NCBI RefSeq assembly: GCF_003605125.1
Contig: NZ_QPQT01000014.1
Span: 1-64,000 of the forward strand
Length of the DNA: 64,000 nt
Direction of reading: 5' to 3'
From: Shewanella algidipiscicola
GTDB taxonomy: Bacteria; Pseudomonadota; Gammaproteobacteria; Enterobacterales; Shewanellaceae
Position numbers and translations under genes: made by a program. This document shows, in pieces, positions 20,096 to 31,192 of the stretch. Numbering within the stretch: position 1 is the first letter of the stretch; each line of letters starts with the position of its first letter. The notes under the pieces were generated by a model. It saw only the letters and a program-made list of their open reading frames with translations. It did no database searches and was not told the origin of the DNA.

Positions 20096-20905
20096 GTGCA
20101 AGGTAACATTGTGACACTCTCAAGGCGCTTGCTATCGGCGCTGACTCTTGGATGGTTACTCCTACTCCTAGTGCCAGCAGGGCTGTTGCTGAGTGGTACG
20201 TCGCTGTTTCCGTTAATCGCGCTTGACTCCCCTTTGGCCGAGTTGCTCTATTGGGTCACCACCTCAGGCACTGCGCCATATGGGGCCTTAACCGCCATAG
20301 TGTTACTCGGCGTTTGCTTCACCATGGTGCCTCGCCGACAATTTATCGCGCTGGTGCTCGCCGTAGGTCTGAGCATGCTCACCACCTTGGGGCTCAACCA
20401 TTTTTTGAAACCCTTTTTTGGCGAGCCTAGACCCAACGCGGCTTTGATGGCGCAGCAAAGCCTGCTGCAATTAGAGGAGTTTTATCAACTTCCGGCCGCC
20501 CAGCGCCGTCCTATGGTAAGCCAAGCCCTTAACCAGCTTACAAATGTCCCATCAATGACCACAGCACCCGAGATCAAGTTGTCGAATAAAATTGCCGCTC
20601 ACTGGCAACACGAAGTCGGCTTCTCTTTCCCCTCGGGCCACACCTTATTTGCCGTCACCTTGTCGATGGTGTTAAGTTATTTTCTCTTACTCAGCGGTCA
20701 ATACCTGTTGCCATTATTCTTAGGCTTATGGAGCTTAAGCATGGGATTGAGCCGCATGTTACTGGGAATGCATTGGTCGCAAGATGTACTGGCGGCTACG
20801 GTCATCGGCGGATTAATGGCCTTGCTGTGTATCGCAATTATCCTTCAGTTCCAGCAAAAAGTATTACCCACTAGGGCGACTGTATCGAATCACGACGCCC
20901 GATAG
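20096..20905 (+). CDS. PAP2-family membrane phosphatase (PgpB-like)
   Basis: A roughly 270-residue inner-membrane protein with about six hydrophobic segments. The three PAP2 phosphatase motifs are visible: K-P-F-F-G-E-P-R-P, S-F-P-S-G-H and S-R-M-L-L-G-M-H-W-S-Q-D, including the catalytic His residues. The layout matches E. coli PgpB, which removes phosphate from phosphatidylglycerophosphate and undecaprenyl pyrophosphate on the periplasmic side. The substrate cannot be told from sequence. The start is uncertain: GTG at 20096 has GAGG eight bases upstream, GTG at 20111 has AAGG, and a longer TTG start lies at 20078. Confidence 0.82.
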   Translation: MQGNIVTLSRRLLSALTLGWLLLLLVPAGLLLSGTSLFPLIALDSPLAELLYWVTTSGTAPYGALTAIVLLGVCFTMVPRRQFIALVLAVGLSMLTTLGLNHFLKPFFGEPRPNAALMAQQSLLQLEEFYQLPAAQRRPMVSQALNQLTNVPSMTTAPEIKLSNKIAAHWQHEVGFSFPSGHTLFAVTLSMVLSYFLLLSGQYLLPLFLGLWSLSMGLSRMLLGMHWSQDVLAATVIGGLMALLCIAIILQFQQKVLPTRATVSNHDAR

Positions 20906-20930
20906 CGACACCTTCATTTACGAGCACCCG

Positions 20931-21416
20931 ATGACAACAATGCAACTCGATAAAATTGATATTAAAATCCTATCGCTACTTCAACAACATGGGCGCTTAT
21001 CGAATCAAGAGTTGGCTGCGTTAGTTGGCCTGTCTCCCTCGCCCTGCTCGCGCCGAGTTAAGGCCCTTGAAGATAGTGGCATCATTACTGGCTACGCCAC
21101 CTTGGTGAGTCCAGAGTTCTTTAATCTGCATCTCACTGCCTATGTGCAGGTCAGACTGGAAAAACACAACCAAAGGGTTCTCAATGCGTTTGAACAAGCA
21201 ATGAACCACTACGACGAAGTACTCGAATGTTGCCTGCTCACAGGCAGTGACGCCGACTATCAGCTCAAGGTGTTAGTCGCTGATATGGAGGCCTTTAAAC
21301 ACTTCCTGCTAGAGAAGCTCACTACCAACCAAGATATCGCCGGTATTCGCTCAAGCTTTGTGCTCAAACAAGCAAAAAACCACACCGCGATACCATTGCC
21401 TAAGTCATACGACTGA
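20931..21416 (+). CDS. Lrp/AsnC-family transcription regulator
   Basis: A 161-residue regulator. The N-terminal winged helix-turn-helix (about 5-60) contains the family pattern D-x-I-D-x-K-I-L-x-L-L-Q and G-L-S-P-S-P-C-S-R-R-V-K-L/A-L-E. The C-terminal half is the RAM/AsnC ligand domain with the typical G-S-D-A-D-Y-Q-L-K-V turn. Such proteins sense amino acids. It starts 25 bases after the phosphatase and is followed by an amino-acid-type transporter, so control of that transporter is a fair guess. A perfect palindrome at 21482-21498 in between could be its operator. Confidence 0.88.
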   Translation: MTTMQLDKIDIKILSLLQQHGRLSNQELAALVGLSPSPCSRRVKALEDSGIITGYATLVSPEFFNLHLTAYVQVRLEKHNQRVLNAFEQAMNHYDEVLECCLLTGSDADYQLKVLVADMEAFKHFLLEKLTTNQDIAGIRSSFVLKQAKNHTAIPLPKSYD

Positions 21417-21481
21417 CCTCTCCATAAGCCAACCTCAGCCAAACATTGAGATAATCTGCACGCATTAACGATTATTTACTC

Positions 21482-21498
21482 ACGCAATCTAATTGCGT
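21482..21498. promoter_or_regulatory. Perfect palindrome, candidate operator
   Basis: ACGCAAT and ATTGCGT are separated by three bases. The site lies between the Lrp/AsnC gene and the transporter, about 150 bases upstream of the transporter promoter. No U-tract follows, so a terminator is unlikely. Confidence 0.45.
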
Positions 21499-21631
21499 CA
21501 CTCAACCATGCCGAGCAATCAACACAATATAATCACGCAAAAATAAACTATCTGGCAATAAAAGCCCAACACTAAGCATTTTTAAAGAAATACTCGTTAA
21601 AGCGAAGGCACTTTAAAGCAATATTTACCTG

Positions 21632-21659
21632 TTGACCTACTCATTGTAAACGCTATGAT
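21632..21659 (+). promoter_or_regulatory. Sigma-70-type promoter of the NSS transporter gene
   Basis: TTGACC and TATGAT are separated by 16 bases. The predicted start gives a leader of about 25 bases containing AAGGAG just before the ATG. Confidence 0.65.
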
Positions 21660-21691
21660 GCGGCCTCTTTGCTAAAGGAGCGCACAACCCA

Positions 21692-23050
21692 ATGAGTTCA
21701 AACGATTCAAGCCATTTTAGTTCAAGAGTTGGCTTCATTATGGCCGCAGCGGGCAGCGCTGTCGGTGTTGGTAACATCTGGGGCTTTCCAACCCAAGCGG
21801 CCACTCATGGCGGCGGTGCATTTCTGCTGGTTTATCTGGTTCTCATCCTTATCCTTGGCTATCCCATGTTAGTTGCTGAGCTGATGATTGGCCGCCATGG
21901 CCAAACCAACCCTGCCGACGCCATGGCTAATGTTGGTCAATCCTCTTACAGTCGTTATATCGGTAAAATTATCGGTTTTGCCTCTATCATCACCGCCACC
22001 TTGATCTGCACTTTTTATATGATCTTATCTGGCTGGTTTGTCAGCTTTGCTGTTGCGCCCATAGCCGAAGTTACCGGTTTTAAGCAAACGTCAACCTGGC
22101 TAATGGCCTTCTCCGTTGAGCGAAACTTGCTTTTTACCATCGTCTTTACCTTGATGGTTGTAATGGTTATCCGCCAAGGCGTGCAACAAGGTATCGAGCG
22201 TTGGTCTAAACGGCTAATGCCAATGCTGTTGGTAATATTGGTGATGGGCGTTGGTTATATTCTTACTCTGCCTGGTGCTGCTGACGGGTTAACTGCACTA
22301 CTGGTGCCTGATTTTAGCCGGATTTTGGAAACCGAGGTCTTAGTCGGTGCGCTGGGGCAGACCTTCTTTTCTTTGACCATAGGCACTGGCGCTATGATGG
22401 TTTACGGCGCCTACCTCAATAAGCAGGAAAACATTGCTACGCTCTCCGCTTATGTCACCTTAACCGACACCTGTGTGGCCTTTCTTGCAGCGTTAATGAT
22501 CATCCCGGCTATGTATGTGGCGCAGCATAATGGCGTGCAGATCTTCAGCGCCGACGGTAGCCTGTTAAATGCCGATACTCTGGTCTTTACGGTATTGCCC
22601 GCGCTGTTTGACACCTTAGGTGGTGTGCTAGGGCCGCTGATTGCCATCATCTTTTTTATACTGATGACCATTGCAGGCTTAACGTCTGCCATCTCGATAG
22701 TCGAAGTACCGACCAGCTATATTGTTGAGAAAACCAACATAGAGCGCCACCGCGCAACTTATTTGGTAGCGGGCGTTATCATGCTTCTGTCGACTATCAT
22801 GGTATTTAACTTTGAATGGTTGTTTGGCTTGATCATCACCATCACTACCGAGCGCGCCCAGCCCCTGATTGCTTTGGGTATCGCAATCTACCTTGGCTGG
22901 GTATGGAACCGACACAGTCTCATGACAACAATCCGAGCCCAAGAAGGCGCCAATGCCGATGGTCTTTTTTGGAAAATTTGGCCTATTTACGTCAAATTTG
23001 TTTGCCCGGTATTAATCACCCTTATTATAGTGCAGTTGGTTTCTGGTTAA
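21692..23050 (+). CDS. Sodium-dependent transporter of the NSS/SNF family
   Basis: This 452-residue inner-membrane symporter has 11 to 12 hydrophobic segments. The start of TM1 carries the NSS signature G-S-A-V-G-V-G-N-I-W-G-F-P, where main-chain and side-chain groups bind sodium and substrate. TM6 and TM8 Gly/Ser-rich turns (F-F-S-L-T-I-G-T-G) are present. Family members carry amino acids such as tryptophan, tyrosine, leucine or alanine with sodium; which one applies here cannot be read. It has its own promoter and a shared terminator downstream. Confidence 0.9.
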   Translation: MSSNDSSHFSSRVGFIMAAAGSAVGVGNIWGFPTQAATHGGGAFLLVYLVLILILGYPMLVAELMIGRHGQTNPADAMANVGQSSYSRYIGKIIGFASIITATLICTFYMILSGWFVSFAVAPIAEVTGFKQTSTWLMAFSVERNLLFTIVFTLMVVMVIRQGVQQGIERWSKRLMPMLLVILVMGVGYILTLPGAADGLTALLVPDFSRILETEVLVGALGQTFFSLTIGTGAMMVYGAYLNKQENIATLSAYVTLTDTCVAFLAALMIIPAMYVAQHNGVQIFSADGSLLNADTLVFTVLPALFDTLGGVLGPLIAIIFFILMTIAGLTSAISIVEVPTSYIVEKTNIERHRATYLVAGVIMLLSTIMVFNFEWLFGLIITITTERAQPLIALGIAIYLGWVWNRHSLMTTIRAQEGANADGLFWKIWPIYVKFVCPVLITLIIVQLVSG

Positions 23051-23197
23051 CCATTAATAGCTCAAAGGCACCGCTTGATTAATGCTGCTCAATTAAGAGT
23101 TGAAATGAGCCATTGACCGATCTTTTAAAGTCTTCACAATCAAATTCGCTTAACAGCAATGGTGATCCTGTTTGCTATAACGCTAATTATCAGCCAC

Positions 23198-23227
23198 AAA
23201 AAAGGGGAATTTAATTTCCCCTTTTTT
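23198..23227. terminator. Bidirectional terminator between the transporter and aminotransferase genes
   Basis: AAAAAAGGGGAA pairs with TTTCCCCTTTTTT around a short loop. A and T tracts on both sides serve the two converging genes. Confidence 0.88.
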
Positions 23228-23250
23228 AGTGTGCCAGCCATCAGCCGTGA

Positions 23251-24393
23251 CTAACGCAGTACCTCTTCAAGCGCTCGTAAACATAAGGCCACATTTTCAC
23301 GCCTTGCACTAAAGCCCATCAAACCGATACGCCATGCTTTACCCGCTAACGCGCCAAGGCCTGCGCCTATCTCTAGATTATAGTTTTCCAATAATTGCTT
23401 ACGCACTAAGGCATCATCGACCCCTTCAGGAATATAGACAGCATTGAGTTGCGGCAAACGAGATTGCTCATCGACTACAAATTTAAGCCCTAATGATTCT
23501 AATCCTTCGCGCAGCACTTGATGCATGTTTTGATGTCGCGCCCACGCGTTTTCAAGCCCTTCTTCGGCAAGTAAACGAAGTGATTCGTGCAATCCATACA
23601 GCGCATTCACAGGAGCGGTATGATGATAGCTGCGCTTGCCACCAGCAGCTTGATCGCCGCTCCAATAGCCCATCACTAAGCTTTGATCTAAAAACCAGCT
23701 CTGTACGGGTGTTTTACGTGCTTTAAGTTTCTCTACCGCCGCAGGCGAAAACGACACAGGCGATAATCCTGGCACACAGGAGAGACATTTTTGGCTGCCC
23801 GAATAGATAGCATCTATGCCCCATTCATCCACTTTAAGCTCTACACCACCTAATGAGGTCACCGCATCGACAATAGAGAGACAATCATGCTGCTTGGCAA
23901 GCGCACATAGACGCTTGGCATCTGACAAGGCGCCAGTTGAGGTTTCTGCGTGGACAAAGGCTAAAAACTTCGCATCAGGGTTAGCTTTCAGCGCGGCCTC
24001 AACATCGCTAACCGACACAGGCATGCCCCACTCGTTGTCGACGACCACCGCAGTAGCACCAACGCGCTCAACGTTTTGACGCATCCGCTCGCCAAACACC
24101 CCGTTGCGGCACACTATCACTTTTTCGCCGGGCTCAACTAAATTAACAAAACAGGTTTCCATACCCGCACTGCCAGGCGCCGATACCGCCAGAGTCATGG
24201 CATTTTCAGTTTGAAACGCATATTGGATCAACGCTTTAAGCTCATCCATCATGCCCACAAACAGCGGGTCAAGATGACCAATTGTCGGACGAGCTTGAGC
24301 GGCCAATACTTCAGGGTAAACGTCCGAAGGGCCTGGACCCATCAGCGTTCGACGTGGAGGGTTAAATGCGTTTACTTTCGGTGCTGCTAACAT
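23251..24393 (-). CDS. Class V PLP aminotransferase (alanine-glyoxylate / serine-pyruvate type)
   Basis: A 380-residue PLP enzyme of the alanine-glyoxylate and serine-pyruvate aminotransferase group. It begins with the conserved M-G-P-G-P-S-D-V stretch, has [10 protein letters not shown] for cofactor phosphate binding, the Asp in S-I-V-D-A-V-T-S, and the PLP lysine Lys202 in Y-S-G-S-Q-K-C-L-S. The length fits the family. The amino donor is not certain. The gene stands alone, with no operon partner on its strand within 240 bases. Confidence 0.88.
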   Translation of the reverse strand: MLAAPKVNAFNPPRRTLMGPGPSDVYPEVLAAQARPTIGHLDPLFVGMMDELKALIQYAFQTENAMTLAVSAPGSAGMETCFVNLVEPGEKVIVCRNGVFGERMRQNVERVGATAVVVDNEWGMPVSVSDVEAALKANPDAKFLAFVHAETSTGALSDAKRLCALAKQHDCLSIVDAVTSLGGVELKVDEWGIDAIYSGSQKCLSCVPGLSPVSFSPAAVEKLKARKTPVQSWFLDQSLVMGYWSGDQAAGGKRSYHHTAPVNALYGLHESLRLLAEEGLENAWARHQNMHQVLREGLESLGLKFVVDEQSRLPQLNAVYIPEGVDDALVRKQLLENYNLEIGAGLGALAGKAWRIGLMGFSARRENVALCLRALEEVLR

Positions 24394-24599
24394 CTTCTTT
24401 CCTCTATAAAGCCTTCGCTTTATCCATTAGGGTTCGGGCTAACTGTTGGTTTATATGGAAGCAAGAGATTGACGCCTGCCCTACCACATCCCTACGTATT
24501 CACAGTTATGTCTGTGCCATGAGTGGCATCTTATTAGTGTCGTTAATTATTCGCGCTTAGTATACGAATTCAATGTGTTACCCATAGCAAGATAACATA

Positions 24600-24621
24600 T
24601 AAAAGGACGCAGCAGCGTCCT
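24600..24621 (-). terminator. Terminator of the ilvGMEDA operon
   Basis: AGGACGC and GCGTCCT with a four-base loop, followed on the - strand by a TTTTAT tract, about 30 bases after the ilvA stop. Confidence 0.82.
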
Positions 24622-24653
24622 AAAATCGTCTCATTTAACCGCAAGCATATCGA

Positions 24654-26204
24654 CTAATCTCGATTATCTAAAAACAGCTTATAGGCTGGGCTATCGGTTT
24701 CCTCTTGATAGACAAAACCTACATCGGTTAAAAACTGCTGAAACGCGATAGCATCGCTTTCTGGCACTTCAAACCCCGCAAGTACCCGACCATACGCGGC
24801 GCCGTGATTACGATAATGAAACAAACTGATATTCCATTTACTCTGCAAAGTTGTCAAAAACTTAAACAAGGCACCGGGATGCTCTGGAAACTCAAAGCTA
24901 AACAGGCGCTCCTCAAGCTCCTCTGGCGGATGCCCCCCCACCATATAACGTACATGCAGTTTTGCCGTCTCGTCATGGGAGAGATCTTGCACTTCAAAAC
25001 CATCGCCCTCTAATCTGGCAACTATCTCATCGAGCTCAACCTGCCCCTGTGACAAACGAATGCCCGCAAACACCACCGCCTTATCACGACTGGAAAAACG
25101 ATAGTTAAACTCGGTCATGGCACGCTTGTCTAATAGCTCACAAAAGCGTAAAAAGATACCGGGACGCTCTGGCACTTTAACCGCCAAAATAGCCTCTTTT
25201 TGCTCACCCAGCTCACAGCGCTCCGACACATAACGTAGGCTGTGAAAGTTTACGTTGGCACCGCTTAAGATAGCAGCGACCTTCTGGCCTTTACCCTCGT
25301 CACCAATATATTTTTTCAGTCCAGCCAGTGATAAGGCACCTGCCGGCTCGGCTATCGCGCGGGTGTCTTCAAAAATATCTTTAACCGCAGCGCAGATCTC
25401 ATCAGAGGTCACGGTCACCACGTGGTCGACATATTCACGTGCTAATCGAAAAGGCTCTGCGCCAATCTGTTTTACCGCCACACCATCGGCAAATAACCCC
25501 ACTTGCGATAACACCACACGCTCATCGGCTGCAAGCGCCGCTTTTAGACAGGCAGAGTCTTCTGGCTCGACCCCGATAATCTTCACCTGCGGCATAACCG
25601 CTTTGTAATAAGCGGCGATACCCGCGATCAGGCCGCCACCGCCAACAGGCACAAAGATCACCTCGAGATCGCGCTGTTGCTGCAACATCTCTTGCGCAAT
25701 CGTACCTTGACCTGCAATAACCGCCTCATCATCGAACGGGGCGACATATACGCGCCCCTCATCTTGAGCGAGTTGCTGGGCATACTCATTGGCCATATCG
25801 AAAGACTGACCATGCAGCACCACAGTGCCACCGAGACGGCGCACCGCATCGACCTTAATTTCGGGAGTGGTTTCTGGCATCACGATCACCGCGCTTATTC
25901 CACGCGCCGACGCCGACATCGCCACCCCTTGGGCGTGGTTGCCGGCAGAGGCGCATACTACGCCGCGCTCACACTCTTTTGCATCAAGCTGAGCGATACG
26001 ATTATAGGCGCCGCGCAGCTTAAACGAGTGCACAGGCTGCATATCTTCGCGCTTCAAAAACACTTGGCAGCCTAAACGTGCAGAGAGCTTATTCAGGCTA
26101 GAAAGCGGGGTGATTTTTGCCACATCATAGACAGAAGATAACAGTATCTTCTGCAGATAATAGTGCGCTAAATCTAACTGAGATTGTGAGGCTAATGCCA
26201 ACAT
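24654..26204 (-). CDS. ilvA: Threonine deaminase, biosynthetic (IlvA)
   Basis: This 516-residue PLP enzyme converts threonine to 2-oxobutanoate, the first step of isoleucine synthesis. The PLP lysine is Lys62 in H-S-F-K-L-R-G-A-Y, the same number as in E. coli. The glycine-rich phosphate loop reads V-G-G-G-G-L-I-A-G. Two C-terminal ACT-like domains (about 335-510) are present, so isoleucine feedback is expected. I use the ATG at 26204, two bases after the ilvD stop and preceded by GGAGG. A longer in-frame start inside ilvD would add 43 residues unlike the family. Confidence 0.96.
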   Translation of the reverse strand: MLALASQSQLDLAHYYLQKILLSSVYDVAKITPLSSLNKLSARLGCQVFLKREDMQPVHSFKLRGAYNRIAQLDAKECERGVVCASAGNHAQGVAMSASARGISAVIVMPETTPEIKVDAVRRLGGTVVLHGQSFDMANEYAQQLAQDEGRVYVAPFDDEAVIAGQGTIAQEMLQQQRDLEVIFVPVGGGGLIAGIAAYYKAVMPQVKIIGVEPEDSACLKAALAADERVVLSQVGLFADGVAVKQIGAEPFRLAREYVDHVVTVTSDEICAAVKDIFEDTRAIAEPAGALSLAGLKKYIGDEGKGQKVAAILSGANVNFHSLRYVSERCELGEQKEAILAVKVPERPGIFLRFCELLDKRAMTEFNYRFSSRDKAVVFAGIRLSQGQVELDEIVARLEGDGFEVQDLSHDETAKLHVRYMVGGHPPEELEERLFSFEFPEHPGALFKFLTTLQSKWNISLFHYRNHGAAYGRVLAGFEVPESDAIAFQQFLTDVGFVYQEETDSPAYKLFLDNRD

Positions 26205-26205
26205 A

Positions 26206-28056
26206 TTAATCCTCCAGCTTGCTAACATCTCGCACTGCGCCTTTATCGGCACTGGTCGCAAGCATGGCGTAGGCTTTAAGCGCAAGCGATACTGCGCGCT
26301 GTCGATCTTTGGGTTTCCAAGCCTGTTTGCCACGCGACTGCATCTCTGCGCGGCGACTCGCCAGTTCTATCTCGCTAACCGCCAGCTTAATGGTACGAGC
26401 AGGGATATCGATTTCGATTCGATCCCCGGTTTCAACTAAACCTATGGTGCCACCAGCTGCGGCTTCTGGTGAGACATGACCGATAGATAAACCCGATGTG
26501 CCGCCAGAGAATCGGCCATCGGTAATAAGCGCGCAAGCCGCACCAAGGCCTTTAGATTTCAGATAACTGGTTGGGTAAAGCATCTCTTGCATGCCAGGGC
26601 CACCTTTAGGGCCTTCATAGCGAATGACCACCACATCACCCGCAACCACTTCACCACCTAAGATACCGGCGACGGCATCATCTTGGCTTTCATAAACTCG
26701 AGCACTGCCCACAAAAGTATGATTCGCTTCATCGACGCCAGCGGTTTTGACGATACATCCATCCAGCGCAATATTGCCCGACAAGACAGCTAGGCCACCC
26801 TCTTGGCTAAACGCAAATTCACGGGTACGAATGCAGCCCGCTTTACGGTCGACATCGACACTTGGCCAGCGGCAATCTTGGCTAAAGGCTTTGGTGGTTG
26901 GAATACCGGCTGGCCCTGCTGAGAAAAACTTGTGCACCGCTGCATCACTACTTTGGGCGATATCATATTTAGCCAATACCGCTTTAAGGCTTTCACCGGC
27001 AACATGGCTCACATCGGTATGCAGCAAGCCGGCTCTGTCTAGCTCACCTAAAATGCCCATTACGCCACCAGCACGATGGACATCTTCCATATGATACTTG
27101 GGTGTCGATGGCGCCACTTTACAAAGGTGCGGCACCTGACGCGACATTCTATCGATATCGGCCATGGTAAAATCGACGCCGCCCTCTTGAGCCGCTGCTA
27201 ACAGATGCAATACGGTATTGGACGAGCCGCCCATGGCGATATCCAGTGCCATGGCGTTCTCGAACGCTTTAAAGTTGGCAATATTGCGTGGCAAGGCTGA
27301 TTCATCGTCATGCTTATAGTAGCGAGTCGCCAGCGCCATTACGCGGCGACCCGCCTCTAAAAAGAGTTCACGGCGATCGGCATGGGTCGCGAGCATCGAA
27401 CCATTACCCGGCAAAGATAAACCTAGCGCTTCGGTCAAACAGTTCATCGAGTTGGCGGTAAACATGCCCGAGCATGAGCCGCATGTTGGGCAGGCGCTAC
27501 GCTCAATTTTTTCACTGTCTTCATCTGAGATACGGTCATCCGCCGCGGCCACCATGGCATCAACCAGATCCAGCTTAATGATCTTATCCGATAGCTTAGT
27601 CTTGCCCGCTTCCATCGGCCCGCCCGAGACGAACACCACAGGAATATTAAGACGTAGCGCCGCCATTAACATACCAGGGGTGATCTTGTCGCAGTTTGAG
27701 ATACACACTAACGCATCGGCGCAGTGGGCATTGACCATATACTCAACGCTATCGGCGATCAGCTCACGTGACGGTAGACTGTAGAGCATGCCGCCGTGGC
27801 CCATGGCAATACCATCATCAACCGCGATGGTATTAAACTCTTTGGCGATACCGCCTGCGTCTTCAATGGCGCCCGCCACTAACGAGCCCATATCTTTCAG
27901 GTGGACATGCCCCGGCACAAACTGAGTAAAGGAGTTGGCAATGGCAATAATCGGCTTACCGAAATCGTTATCTTTTACCCCTGTCGCTCGCCAAAGTGCA
28001 CGAGCACCGGCCATATTGCGACCTTCGGTACTGGTAGCTGAACGTAATTTTGCCAT
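26206..28056 (-). CDS. ilvD: Dihydroxy-acid dehydratase (IlvD)
   Basis: This 616-residue Fe-S enzyme makes the 2-keto acids of isoleucine and valine from their dihydroxy precursors. Cluster cysteines are visible in S-N-C-D-K (about 122) and in [11 protein letters not shown] (about 195), along with the conserved G-R-F-S-G-G-T-S-G near the C-terminus. Length and motifs match E. coli IlvD. It lies between ilvE, with a 161-base gap, and ilvA, which follows almost directly. Confidence 0.97.
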   Translation of the reverse strand: MAKLRSATSTEGRNMAGARALWRATGVKDNDFGKPIIAIANSFTQFVPGHVHLKDMGSLVAGAIEDAGGIAKEFNTIAVDDGIAMGHGGMLYSLPSRELIADSVEYMVNAHCADALVCISNCDKITPGMLMAALRLNIPVVFVSGGPMEAGKTKLSDKIIKLDLVDAMVAAADDRISDEDSEKIERSACPTCGSCSGMFTANSMNCLTEALGLSLPGNGSMLATHADRRELFLEAGRRVMALATRYYKHDDESALPRNIANFKAFENAMALDIAMGGSSNTVLHLLAAAQEGGVDFTMADIDRMSRQVPHLCKVAPSTPKYHMEDVHRAGGVMGILGELDRAGLLHTDVSHVAGESLKAVLAKYDIAQSSDAAVHKFFSAGPAGIPTTKAFSQDCRWPSVDVDRKAGCIRTREFAFSQEGGLAVLSGNIALDGCIVKTAGVDEANHTFVGSARVYESQDDAVAGILGGEVVAGDVVVIRYEGPKGGPGMQEMLYPTSYLKSKGLGAACALITDGRFSGGTSGLSIGHVSPEAAAGGTIGLVETGDRIEIDIPARTIKLAVSEIELASRRAEMQSRGKQAWKPKDRQRAVSLALKAYAMLATSADKGAVRDVSKLED

Positions 28057-28217
28057 GAGATTGCTTCCTTTTTATCGATAGGCGATATCACATCGCCTAG
28101 CTTTGAATGTTTGCCCTCTGATAACGCTATCGCATTGTCGGGCTTTTAACTAACCTAATCTTTTATAGCAACAACTGATGACTCTGTTATACAAACAGCG
28201 ACTCTGTCGTCAACCGC

Positions 28218-29141
28218 TTAGAGTGGCTCTAGCCAACCCCACTTGTCTTCTGTTTCGCCATTAAATAGCCCAAAGAAGCTCGCTTGAATGTCTTTAGTAA
28301 TAGGCCCGCGCTTACCCACGCCTACCTCGATACGGTCCACACTTCGCACCGGCACAATTTCGGCGGCGGTACCTGTCATAAAAATCTCATCGGCTAAATA
28401 TAAAAACTCGCGCGACATCGGCTCTTCCACCACTTCATAACCCTTATCTCGCGCCAAGGTAATAATGGTGTCACGGGTGATGCCCATTAAGATCGCTGCC
28501 GTGGCTGGCGGGGTATACAGCTTATGCTTTTTAATGACGAACAGATTAGCGCCCGCGGCTTCGCTGACGAGGCCATTGACATCGAGAGCGATACCTTCGT
28601 CAAAGCCATTACGTTTTGCTTCTGTGGAAATTTGCAAAGATGACAGATAGTTACCACCGGCTTTCGCTCCAGTCGGAATGGTATTTGGCGCAAGACGATT
28701 CCAAGAAGTTACCGCCACATCGACGCCGCGCTCCATGCTGTCTTCGCCTAAGTAGGCACCCCAAGGAAACGCAGCCACCATTAATTCACATTTGGCATCT
28801 TTAGGCGGAGTGATCCCCATCCCCACATCACCATAAAACGCCAATGGGCGGATATAGGCACCATCTAACTTGTTGGCGAGCACAATATCTCGGCAGGCTT
28901 GCATCGTTTGCTCAAAGCGATAAGGAATTGGCATACGGTATATTTTTGCCGAATCATACAGTCGCTGCACATGCTCAGTTAGACGAAAACCCGCTGGACC
29001 AAGATGAGTCGCGTAAACACGAATCCCCTCAAAGACTGAGGTACCATAATGCAGCGCATGCGACATAACATGCACCTTAGCATCGCCCCACGGCATGATC
29101 TCACCATTAAACCAAATCAATTCTGCAGTTTTTGCGGCCAT
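28218..29141 (-). CDS. ilvE: Branched-chain amino acid aminotransferase (IlvE)
   Basis: A 307-residue class IV PLP enzyme that performs the last step for isoleucine, valine and leucine. It begins with W-F-N-G-E-(I/M)-M-P-W and has the PLP lysine in the G-A-K-A-G-G-N-Y-L stretch. This is the short enteric type. A second, longer and different branched-chain aminotransferase is encoded at 39888-40991. It lies 22 bases after ilvM in the same operon. Confidence 0.95.
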   Translation of the reverse strand: MAAKTAELIWFNGEIMPWGDAKVHVMSHALHYGTSVFEGIRVYATHLGPAGFRLTEHVQRLYDSAKIYRMPIPYRFEQTMQACRDIVLANKLDGAYIRPLAFYGDVGMGITPPKDAKCELMVAAFPWGAYLGEDSMERGVDVAVTSWNRLAPNTIPTGAKAGGNYLSSLQISTEAKRNGFDEGIALDVNGLVSEAAGANLFVIKKHKLYTPPATAAILMGITRDTIITLARDKGYEVVEEPMSREFLYLADEIFMTGTAAEIVPVRSVDRIEVGVGKRGPITKDIQASFFGLFNGETEDKWGWLEPL

Positions 29142-29163
29142 AATATTTTCTCATCTATAGGGC

Positions 29164-29466
29164 TTAGGCGTTTAGGGCGCTAGCGGGTTGTATTTGTCTT
29201 GTAGATAGTCTTGTCGTGAGTTTTGTTGATAGCTGTTCGGCCGATAACACTTTGCACTCGGTGACATCAATCAGTTTATTAAGCTGATGGCTGAGCAGCT
29301 CTAGGGCTCGCTCGCTCTCCACCACCATGTCGACCTGTGTGGTGCCGTTAGCAGCCAACTGCATATCTAGGGTAGTGACTTTAAAACCGCGATGGCGCAC
29401 GACACGTAATACGCGCTCTAACACTTCGGGCTGCTGAACTAAGGTTAAGGCTAGGTTATAGATCAT
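29164..29466 (-). CDS. ilvM: Acetolactate synthase II small subunit (IlvM)
   Basis: A 100-residue ACT-domain regulatory subunit of acetolactate synthase. The ACT fold is suggested by [13 protein letters not shown] and V-D-M-V-V-E-S. Its start overlaps the ilvG stop (ATGA), so the two subunits are translationally coupled. It is about 13 residues longer than E. coli IlvM, with an extra C-terminal tail. Confidence 0.92.
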   Translation of the reverse strand: MIYNLALTLVQQPEVLERVLRVVRHRGFKVTTLDMQLAANGTTQVDMVVESERALELLSHQLNKLIDVTECKVLSAEQLSTKLTTRLSTRQIQPASALNA

Positions 29467-31136
29467 GTCTGTTTCTCCATCTCATCCATCATGTCGCGGT
29501 TACACGCCCCAGGAGGTACCAGTGGCCATACGTTATGGGCTTCATCGATTCTCACATGCAGCAGAAACGGCCCTTGAGTGTTAAGCATTTCATCAAGCGC
29601 AGCGTCAACCTCAACGCTGTGGGTAATGGTGCGCCCTGGAATATCAAACGCCGACGCCATAGTGACAAAATCAGGGTTATCGGACAGGTCGGTTTCACTA
29701 AAGCGCTCTTCAAAAAACAGCTGTTGCCACTGTTTAACCATGCCCAACTTCTGATTGTCGATAAGCAGAATTTTGAGTGGAATTTGACGACGCTTAACTG
29801 TGGTGAGCTCCTGCACATTCATCATAAAGGAACCATCGCCCGATACCGCGACCACACAGGCATCGGGACGCGCGACTTTTGCGCCAATCGCGGCCGGCAA
29901 ACCAAACCCCATAGTACCAAGGCCAGCGCTAGACAGATGATCTTCAGGGCGTCGAAACCACATGTGCTGCGCAACCCACATCTGGTGCTGACCCACATCA
30001 CAGGCAATCACACTGTCTTCGGGTAATTTATTTGCCAGACTATTGAGCATTTTAGGTGCAAAAATCAGCTCGCCTGGCCTGTCATAATTCCATTGATGTT
30101 GTGCCTTCAAACCAGCAATTTCAGCCAACCAAGGGGCGATAGCCATCGGCTGGGCAATTGCAGGCAATATTTGGCGTAGATCCCCTGCAATGGCCACATC
30201 TGGGCGACGCAGTTTACCGAGCTCGGCGACATCGATATCCAGATGCAATACTTTGGCATGTTCGGCAAAGGTGGCTAACCGCCCTGTCACGCGGTCATCG
30301 AAACGCGCGCCCACCACGATAAGTAAATCGCACTCCTGCACGGCAATATTCGCCGCTTTGCCGCCATGCATCCCCAGCATACCCAAGTAACCTTCACTAT
30401 CATGGGTAATACTGCCAAGCCCTTTGAGCGTCGCGACCGAGGGGATACCAGTCACATCGATGAAATTTCGGAGCTGCTCAACCGCACCCGCCATGCCCAC
30501 ACCACCACCCACATACAGCATGGGTTTGCTCGATTTTGCTAGCAGTACTCTGGCCGCTGCAAGCTGACTTGCATCCGCCTGAGGCTCTGCCATTAAGCCC
30601 AATAGCGGCGTTTTGTAATCGAGCATGGCTATTTGAATATCTTTAGGAATATCAACCAGCACTGGGCCTGGACGGCCAGATGCGGCAATCTCAAAGGCGC
30701 GATACAGAGTCGGTACAAGCTCATCGATATCGGTCACCATAAAGCTATGCTTGGTACATGACAGCGACATACCCAATACATCAATTTCCTGAAAGGCATC
30801 GGTGCCAATCACGGCAGTGGAAACTTGACCGGTAATAGCGACCAAGGGAACCGAATCAAGCAGGGCATCGGCCAGCGCAGTCACAAGGTTGGTCGCACCC
30901 GGCCCCGATGTGGCAAAACAGACCCCAGTTTTACCACTCGCTCTGGCATAGCCTACGGCAGCAAATGCGGCCCCTTGCTCATGACGACTGAGCAGATGTT
31001 CAACCGGCGCGCCATACAGGGCGTCATAGATGGGCATAATTGCGCCGCCTGGATAACCAAATACTGTGGTTACACCATGCGCGGCAAGTACTTTGATAAC
31101 GGCGTCTGCGCCTCTGATCTGCGGCCCTATTTCCAT
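29463..31136 (-). CDS. ilvG: Acetolactate synthase II large subunit (IlvG)
   Basis: This 557-residue ThDP enzyme makes acetolactate and acetohydroxybutyrate. Catalytic Glu53 is in S-R-H-E-Q-G-A, and the ThDP motif [12 protein letters not shown] is near the C-terminus. FAD and middle domains are complete. The frame is uninterrupted, unlike the frameshifted ilvG of E. coli K-12. It is the first structural gene after the leader and attenuator. Confidence 0.96.
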   Translation of the reverse strand: MEIGPQIRGADAVIKVLAAHGVTTVFGYPGGAIMPIYDALYGAPVEHLLSRHEQGAAFAAVGYARASGKTGVCFATSGPGATNLVTALADALLDSVPLVAITGQVSTAVIGTDAFQEIDVLGMSLSCTKHSFMVTDIDELVPTLYRAFEIAASGRPGPVLVDIPKDIQIAMLDYKTPLLGLMAEPQADASQLAAARVLLAKSSKPMLYVGGGVGMAGAVEQLRNFIDVTGIPSVATLKGLGSITHDSEGYLGMLGMHGGKAANIAVQECDLLIVVGARFDDRVTGRLATFAEHAKVLHLDIDVAELGKLRRPDVAIAGDLRQILPAIAQPMAIAPWLAEIAGLKAQHQWNYDRPGELIFAPKMLNSLANKLPEDSVIACDVGQHQMWVAQHMWFRRPEDHLSSAGLGTMGFGLPAAIGAKVARPDACVVAVSGDGSFMMNVQELTTVKRRQIPLKILLIDNQKLGMVKQWQQLFFEERFSETDLSDNPDFVTMASAFDIPGRTITHSVEVDAALDEMLNTQGPFLLHVRIDEAHNVWPLVPPGACNRDMMDEMEKQT

Positions 31137-31192
31137 GTACTACATCCTGCATTTTAAGTGTTGTCGGGGTTAAGCAAACGGCCTAAACCGCT

